DNA of 64,000 bases, taken from the NCBI GenBank assembly GCA_965112735.1, contig OZ218953.1:4340001-4404000 (forward strand). The letters are read 5' to 3'. Below are positions 57,534 to 64,000 of this stretch, one piece after another (position 1 is the stretch's first letter; the number at the start of each line of letters is the position of its first letter). The stretch is from Phaeosaccion multiseriatum (taxonomy: Eukaryota > Ochrophyta, other classes). The position numbers and the translations under genes were made by a program. Below the pieces are notes generated by a model that ran no database searches, was not told the DNA's origin, and saw only the letters and a list, made by a program, of their open reading frames with translations.

Positions 57534-57934
57534 CAGGGTAATGGAATCTCATGGACAGAGGAGCGTCTGTGGAACGAGACTCTATGCTCTTCCTCTCTTT
57601 ACAAAAAAAAAGAAGACGAGTGCCCACCAAGGGGGCCCAACCCAAAGCAATTTTGTAATTTTGTTGGGTTACGTTTTCCCAGGGGGGGGGGGTGACAGCA
57701 GCCTGAAAACCTACCTTTGGGGGAGCAGCAACTGCGAAGCGTCAATTTGTAGCCGAAGGTCCCACAGTGGCATTCCAAGGTATACACACCGCCAGAGTTG
57801 TGCTTTATTGTTCACAAACAGCAGTAGGGGGAGGCAGGAGTAGGGGGGGGGCAGACGAAGGAAGGCTGCACGGGCGCTTGTCGAACGTGCGTACGTGGAA
57901 AGTTTCTTCTCAAGTGGAAAAGGAGTTGGGAAGG
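57534..57934. promoter_or_regulatory. Divergent promoter between IRE1 and RWP-RK genes
   Basis: About 400 bases between the two start codons, with GAAAAAAAAG and a G-run at 57,680-57,689. No TATA element or ER-stress element is recognised by eye. An upstream in-frame ATG at 57,767 would lengthen the RWP-RK protein by 56 residues of non-typical sequence. Confidence 0.5.
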
Positions 57935-60900
57935 ATGATGGAGGGGGCCTCTTGGACTGCTAGGGCCGTTCCCGCCTCAGCCGATGCGGCGAGTCTACTG
58001 GCCATCAAGTCACCACGGAAGCAACAACAGCATCAGCACCTGCAAGGCAGCAGCAGTGTGGGCAACGGCACGGATGGTCCCCGGGGTGCGAGAAAGGCAG
58101 CAGCAGCGGGGGGAGGGGCAGCGGGCGGGGCAGACAAGTTGGTGGCGCCAGTCGGAGGGGGAGGGCAGAAGGAGGGGGGCAAGGAAGAGGCGCCGCGGCA
58201 GCAGCAAAACGGGGCTGCGGACAAGAAGGGCGGGGTAGGCGACATCGGCGACTCTTCAAGTTGCAAAACTGGAGAGGAGGCAGAGAACAGGGACCCCAGT
58301 GAAGAAGCGGGGGGCAGCCCTGGAGGCGAGCTGGGGGTGCTGCCAGGCGGGCCATCGGACGATAAGCCGCCTTCCTCTTCGGTCCCGGCCTCCGCCACCG
58401 CCAAGGCTGGAGCTCCCGCTGCTGTTTCGCCGGTGAATCGCAGTTATACAGGAAGTGGGCATGGTGAGTCACCCTCCTCGGGGAAGGCGAGCAGCCCGAC
58501 CGCCCCAGCCATAGATGGTAAGGGAGAGGAGGGAGGGATGGAGAACGGCGGGCGCGACGACATCAACAGTGACGGGGAGCAGAGGAGCGAACAAGGGCCA
58601 AAGGAAGCAGCAGACTCGGTGCGTACGTCACCGTCTGCCTCTCCCGATAGAAGTCGTGCCGCTGCTGCTGGTGGTGGTGGTGGTGGTGGTGGTGCTGCTG
58701 CTGCTGGTGGTGGTGGTGATGGTGGGGCAGGTGCAGATGCAGGTGCAGGCAAGGAAGGAGAAACGACGTCCGCCAAGGGGGGGGGAGGAGAGTCGAAGGA
58801 AGTGTTGGAGAAGGCGGATACCTCCGGCCCAGCAAGCTCGGCGGACAAGGCCACTGATGGCAGCAGCAACAAGCGGCCCTCCCCAACGACGGGAGTGAGC
58901 AAGTTGGAAAGCTTAGCAGCAGCGGCGGCGGCAGGAGAAGAGGAAGATCGAAGGTCGGGTGAGGTCCAGTCAAGTCATGAGTCGGCCCTCTTGCAGGGCA
59001 TGCGAGACGCTTCTGCCCACAGCCTGCAGCAGCACCCGCGAGCCTCCTTGTCCGTCATGCCGGGACACCCCGCCCCGCCAATGATGGGCCTTCCGGGGAA
59101 TCACACCATGCTGCGGCAGGTACCGCAAGGGACGACCGAGGGCCTCGTAGCAGCGGCGGCAGCAGCATCCGCATCACAACAGCCCTACAGGAGCAAGAAG
59201 CGTAAGGCCTCGTCTCAATTGGACAAGGAAGAGACCGGCTCAAGCGCCGGTAGCAGCGACAGCGACGAGGACGACGACCATGGCGGCGGGGGGGGTCGTG
59301 GGCGTGGCAATGAACGTGTCCCTGCTGGTGGTGTTGCTGCTTCACTGCCGACCACGACAGCCAGCTCTGCTCTGGGCGGAAGCGGCTCAAAGGGACCGGC
59401 CACGAGTGTTGGAGGCGCAGCAGGAGACAGTGGGGGGGTGGGCGCGGTACCCAAGAAGTGCAAACGGGGCTTTAGTACGAGTGTCAAGCTGGAGGAGCTG
59501 CAAGCGTACTTCGAACACCCCATTGGGGAGGTGAGCAGGATCCTCGGGGTTAGCACCACAATCATTAAGCGCCTGTGCAGGAAGTTTGGCATCAAGCGCT
59601 GGCCATATCGACAGATACACAGCGTCAACAAGAGCATTCGGTACGTCAACCTGCGGTGCTTCCACCTTCCCCGCGTACAGCACTCCTCACAGTTGTTAGA
59701 GCTATGGATGGGCCTCGGGTCTTCTGTTTGCCACACTGCACGCTACACGCTTCTCTTTCTCATCTCGCAACTTCATGCTTCATCCTCCATCCTCCCTCGT
59801 CACTCGAAGCTCAACGCATCAAAGCGACTGCGCTGACCCCTCCCTCCCTCCCTCCCTCCCTCCCTCCCTCCTTTCTTTCTGTCTTCCTCCTTCTCCCTAC
59901 TCCTTTCCGACTAATAATAACAGGTATGTTGAGCTCCTCGCCCGAACGGCCAGCAACAATGACCGCCAACGCCTGTCCGACCAGCTCATGAGCCTCCACT
60001 ACAAGAAGCAGCTCATCTGCCAGGCGGCCACCAATGGCGCTTCTTCCAAGGTGCGCAAGAGTATCTTGCAAATGCGCCCCGAGGACATTAACGAAGAAGC
60101 TCTGCGGGTAAGTCACGGACGTTGGCTTTGCCACGCTTCCTACTTAGCGTCTTTCAAAAAGACAAAAGAAAGTGTTATCTCTATTAGATCTGACACAGTG
60201 TGTGCGAGGCAATGAACACTACGCAGGTCGTTCCTAATCAACCCGTTTCGCATGTGCTCCTTCCTTGCTTCATTCTTCCTTCCACCCCTTCCTTCCACCA
60301 TTTCACCACCTCTCAGCAGGCCTCTTCGATGATGATGAACAAAATAGGGACAAAGCCGCCCTCCGCGGCGGGGGGTATTGGTGATGTATCAAGCGCGGCT
60401 GTTGCTGCCGCTGCCGCTGCTGCCGCTGCTGCCGGCGGCCAGGGTCTCGGCGACCCTCAGTCAGGGGCAGCTCGTGCCTTGCCCGGCGCTTACCTCCCCT
60501 CTGCGCATGTTGGAGGCCATCCGCATGGCATACCTGGCGTGCCCCACCCCGGCCACGGTTATATGATGATGGCCAATCCGGCCGTACAGTCAGGGCCAGG
60601 GAGGGGCCAGGGAGGGGCGGAGGCTAGCGCTGCGGGAGGAGCGGGTGGTGTTGGGGGTGGTGGGGGGGGGGGGGGGGCAGGAGGAGGCCCAGGAGGAGTG
60701 ACACCACCGCCACCAGGGTCTTCACACGAAGCCATGTTGCAGCACCAAATGCAGCAAATGGGAGGTGCCGGCCCACCGGGGGCTGTCTTTCCCATGGGGG
60801 CGGGGTACCCACCCATGTATCAAATGTACCCCGGGATGGGTGGCTATGGCGGAATGGGGCTTGATATGGGAGTCATGGCTGCGGCGCAGCAGCAACAGCA

Positions 60901-61729
60901 GCAGCAAGGCCTGATGGGTATGCCATACGGGTCCTACATGAACAACGCCCAGATGAATTTCCTGTACGGGCCCCCGGGCATGGCTTACCCTGGGATGGAA
61001 CACATGTCCCCTCACCGGCAGCCCGGCTTGGGGGGAGGAGGAGGAGGAGGAGGAGGAGGAGGAGGAGGAGGAGGCGGCGGCGGCTTACCGGCGAGGCTAG
61101 ACCTCGACGGGAGTCGTGGCGCGGGCGGGCCGCCCAATTTTTCTCAGATGGGCTCGGCCGGCCTCCCCGGGCATCCCAGCTTTGGCCTCATGGCGGCTTC
61201 AGCAGGAGGGCTCCCTGCGCCAGGAGCGGCGGGTGGTGGTGGTGGGCGGTATCACGGCAGCGTCGGAGGGGCAGTAGGAGGAGGAGGGATGGCACCGGCG
61301 GCGGCGCAACACGTGGGGTTGGCAGGTCTGGCGCCGAACATGGCACCCAATATGCCTCCCAACGGGCTGCTCGGTGGAAGTCTGCAACCGATGGGCAATG
61401 GCAACAGTATCGGTCTCGGCAGCAGTCATCCGGGGATGGGAGGAGGTACCCCGGGGGGAGCCGCCTCAGGGGGGAGTCTACCACCACCGCAGCCAACGGG
61501 TGCTGACTTGACGTCGGCGGGCGGAATTGGGAGGGGAGGGCAGCAGGGGCAGGGGCAGGGGCAGGGGCAGCAGCCAGCGGGTTCTCCGGTCCGACCACCC
61601 GCAGCACCTGGGCCTGTGGGAGGAGGGGGCAGCCCGGTGGGGTCGGGTCCGAGCGTGCCTTCTGTACATCTTGGTTCTGCGCCTGTCCGGGGGGGTGGAG
61701 CAGCGGCAGCAGCGGCAGGGGGAGCCTGA
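57935..61729 (+). CDS. RWP-RK transcription factor
   Basis: Three exons: 57,935-59,640, 59,924-60,107 and 60,317-61,729, joined in phase, about 1,100 residues. The start is placed at MMEGASWTARAV; an upstream ATG at 57,767 is possible. The N-terminal 500 residues are Ala/Gly/Ser-rich with Gln and Gly runs. A basic stretch (RSKKRKASSQLDKEE) precedes the RWP-RK domain at about 59,460-59,960: KLEELQAYFEHPIGEVSRIL, STTIIKRLCRKFGIKRWPYR and QIHSVNKSIRYVELL. The domain is split by the first intron. It has RWPYRQ where most family members have RWPxRK. After it are ASNNDRQRLSDQLMSLHYKK and a long Gly/Met/Pro-rich tail. RWP-RK proteins bind DNA and control nitrogen responses or gamete/egg programmes. 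There is no PB1 domain, so it is RKD-like rather than NLP-like. Confidence 0.92.
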
Positions 61730-62197
61730 GTCAGAGACTGGTTTTTGAAGTGTGATATAGAGACTGAGTCACCCAAGCATTAGGGCGGCGAGACGGGGGC
61801 CGCTTGCTCATCCGGTTGGCTTGACGTGGCGGGGGCGTGGGTGCAGCAGGGAAGAAAGGAGAGTGGTTGGGTTTCTCTGCCGGGCGTGTTAGCGGGGGAG
61901 GGGGGGGGGGGGGGGTGTATTGTATATATTGGGGAGAGGCGAGAAAGCCTAATTTTGTACACTGTAGTGGGTTGGGGTGAGGGGAGCGAGGCCTTCCGCC
62001 GATTATTATATTTTAGACTGTAAATGAGGGTAAGAATTTTTATTACAATATACAAAAAAGGTTTGCTCTTGGTTCAGACAAACGAGGAGGGGAGAGAGGT
62101 GTGGTGGCAGGAGGAGAGGGGCGCTGGTGGCAGAGAAGAGCAGCTAAAGAACACCCAAAGAGAACCAAAGAACACCCAAAGAGAACCAAAGGCTCCT
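61730..62197. other. Convergent gap between RWP-RK and the winged-helix-like gene
   Basis: It contains a G-run near 61,895-61,914 and three near-copies of AACACCCAAAGAGAACCAAA at 62,149-62,190. No gene supported; ATTATTATATTTTAGACTGT near 62,001 could be an RWP-RK 3' UTR signal. Confidence 0.5.
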
Positions 62198-62614
62198 TTA
62201 GGGGGGTGCTTGTGGCCAAACATCACCCCCGCGAATGAGAGACACGGAAGGAGGGGGAGGGGCATCGATCACGCTTGTTGGGACGGAAGCTGCATTGCTA
62301 CCGCCGTCCCCTTGCCCCTCACTGCTGTGGGGGGTCGCTGCCTCGGCATCCTTCTCCTTCCTCTTCTTTTGTTGTTGCGTGAGCTTCACCTCGCCCGTCC
62401 AGGTCCGGTGCTCTCCCCTCCATCCTGCGTGGTGTGAAGGGCAGTTTATTCAAGGTCAAATGTGATGCATTGGGAGGAGGGGGGCGGATGTTTTCAGGCG
62501 TACGAAGAGTCATTCGGTGGCCTCCTTTCCCCTGCCTCTCAATCCCATACTACGTTTACTCCCTCCTTCACCACAGCAAATCCCTTTTTTGCTCTGATGA
62601 TGGCCGCACGTGCA

Positions 62615-62646
<32 letters not shown>

Positions 62647-64000
62647 GAGGAGGACCGAAACTCCCAAAACTCACTTGACCCTTCCCTACTGAGGCCCGCC
62701 ACGGATCAATCAACCCCGACGCCTCTTATACTCCAATGAGCCCGGGCGCCTTTAAAAGCAATAGTAATCACTCACCGTTCGCCGTTATGAACCTCCTAGT
62801 CAAGGCGTTATGTATTTTGGTGTTTATCTCTTTGATCTTCTCTGCTCGGGCCGCCGCGATGGCCGGGTCCAACTCCGACACAATCGGCACGGAGGGAGAG
62901 TGCCTCACCACCCAGTCCACGATTTGGCGGAGCGTCAGCCCTCCATGGTCGTCCCTTGCGCCCTCCATCTCCGGGCTCTTGAAGGCCTGAAGAAGAAGAA
63001 GAAGAAGAAGAAGAAGAAGAAGAAGAAGAAGAAGAAGAAGAAGAAGAAGAAAGAGCAAACACGTGTGTAATGGAGCACAGAATGAATGAAAAAGGGAGGA
63101 AGGTCAGATACGCGTTGCATGCGTGTCTGAGAGCGCACTTCGATCGCGTTGTTCGAGGGGGGGCAGTGGAGCTACCCCTGGAATATATCATACACAGTTG
63201 CCACCGCAATCTGTTTCACTTCGCCTGCTTTCCCTCTGCAGGCTGTGTGTGGCGTGCGCACTCTCTCCTCTCTCTCACCCTCTCTCTCCCTCTCTCTCCT
63301 ATCTCATCCTCTTTCTCCTCTCCCCCCCCCTCTCTCCTCTCACTCCCTCTCCTCTCTCTCCTCTCTCACTCCCTCTCTCCTCTCTCACCCTCCCTCTCCT
63401 CTCTCTCCTCTCTCACCCTCTCTCACCTCTCTCACCCTCTCTCTCTCCCTCTCTCTCACCTCTCTCACCCTCTCTCTCTCCCTCTCACCCTCTCTCTCCT
63501 CTCTCACCCTCTCTCTCTCCCTCTCTCTCCTCTCTCACCCCCTCTCACCCTCTCTCTCACCTCCGCTATCGCCTCCGTATAGTGCATGTTCTTGGGTGAG
63601 GACTCTGCGTCGGCCGAGATGAGTATCTTGAGGCTCGGCTTCGGAGCGGCGCTCGGGGTGACCGCTGCTGCTGCTGCCGCCCCTCCCCCCCCACTGCCCG
63701 GAGTCTTTGGAGCAGATTGCTCACCCATCCCCACCCCAGGCAAAACCCGCTGGTCCCCAGGTGGGGGACTGAGTAGCGATGGTGTGCCACGACCACTCCC
63801 TCCTGCTCCTCCTCCTCCTCCTCCTCCTCCTCCTCCAGCAGCAGCTATTCCTCCTGTTGGTGGTGGTCCCGCTGGTGGGTAGGCATGTGGTCTCTCGTCC
63901 TCGTCCTCAGCATTGGCATGTGAGGATTCTCGCTCGTCCGCCTCTCCGCCCTGCCGTTTCCTCTTGTTGGCGTAGGAGGAGGAGGTCTTGCTGCTGACAC
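62198..64000 (-). CDS. 3' part of an unknown, possibly winged-helix-like protein (5' end off window)
   Basis: Exons on the minus strand: 63,561 to beyond 64,000, 62,776-62,986 and 62,198-62,424, joining in phase (GTGAGA and GTGAGT donors). The visible N-terminal part has a likely nuclear signal (YANKRKRQ), an acidic patch, and Gly/Ala runs. The folded part reads MHYTEAIAE / AFKSPEMEG, then LTLRQIVDWVVRHSPSVPIV, and EINTKIHNALTRRFITANGW. The order of an initial helix, LTLxxI-x-W and a later N-x-L-x-x-x-F helix recalls forkhead or linker-histone winged helices, but key residues are not certain. It ends with a Lys-rich then Pro/Ser-rich tail. Unknown function; perhaps nuclear. Confidence 0.5.
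62991..63053. repeat. (GAA)n microsatellite at an intron 3' end
   Basis: About 20 GAA units on the + strand; in gene sense it is (TTC)n directly before the acceptor TTCAG, so it acts as the polypyrimidine tract. Confidence 0.9.
63263..63560. repeat. (CTCTCTCACCCT)n-type repeat in an intron
   Basis: About 300 bases of CTCTCTCC and CTCTCACC units. In gene sense it begins exactly at the splice donor and repeats GGTGAGAG, a sequence that itself looks like a 5' splice site. Confidence 0.9.

Noticed and set aside
1-64000. CRISPR array, tRNA or 5S rRNA genes
   Set aside because: Spaced repeats found here are microsatellites or hairpins. I saw no tRNA cloverleaf or 5S sequence by eye; a covariance-model scan would be decisive.
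1-64000. Telomere repeats at the palindrome centre or outer side
   Set aside because: No TTAGGG- or TTTAGGG-type run is present, so a minichromosome end cannot be claimed.

Overview
This is a eukaryotic nuclear window. It holds two complete rRNA cistrons (18S-ITS1-5.8S-ITS2-28S) and spliced protein genes with GT..AG introns. The 18S wording and the GC-rich genes with short introns suggest a stramenopile-like microalga, possibly a eustigmatophyte. That is an inference from the feel of the sequence, not from a search.

Region 1 (1-32,644) is a very large inverted repeat. The left arm (1 to about 12,708) and right arm (about 19,893 to 32,644) are reverse complements, with paired coordinates summing to about 32,645. 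Each arm carries one full rDNA unit: plus strand at 739-6,567, minus strand at 26,074-31,907. The two units are transcribed toward each other. On the inner side of each 28S gene is an array of seven hairpins of the form GCCCCATCYTCGRCGC-loop-GCGCCGAGGATGGGGC followed by T-runs, which looks like a terminator or fail-safe array. Further inward the arms hold a retroelement-like fragment, an unidentified split coding region, PPR-like fragments and a frameshifted PROPPIN (ATG18/WIPI-like) exon. The 7.2 kb centre carries PPR and ankyrin fragments, a third copy (15,101-17,256) of part of the arm, and a TPR gene resembling TTC13. The TPR gene lies between direct repeats and appears cut short at the right-arm boundary.

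Region 2 (32,645-64,000) is ordinary gene-rich chromosome with many microsatellites. From left to right: a SPRY-domain gene (minus), an unknown gene (minus), a FYVE-SYLF lipid/actin adaptor (plus), a coiled-coil gene (minus), a long IRE1-type ER-stress kinase/RNase with an added C-terminal CCCH zinc finger (minus), an RWP-RK transcription factor (plus, divergent from IRE1), and the 3' part of a possible winged-helix-like gene (minus, running off the window).

The most unusual items are the rDNA-bearing palindrome with its symmetric hairpin arrays, the TPR gene trapped between direct repeats, and the IRE1-CCCH fusion. Exon coordinates were read by eye from splice sites and reading-frame phase. 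The rRNA calls and the IRE1, RWP-RK, FYVE-SYLF and TPR identities are firm; the remaining gene identities are tentative.
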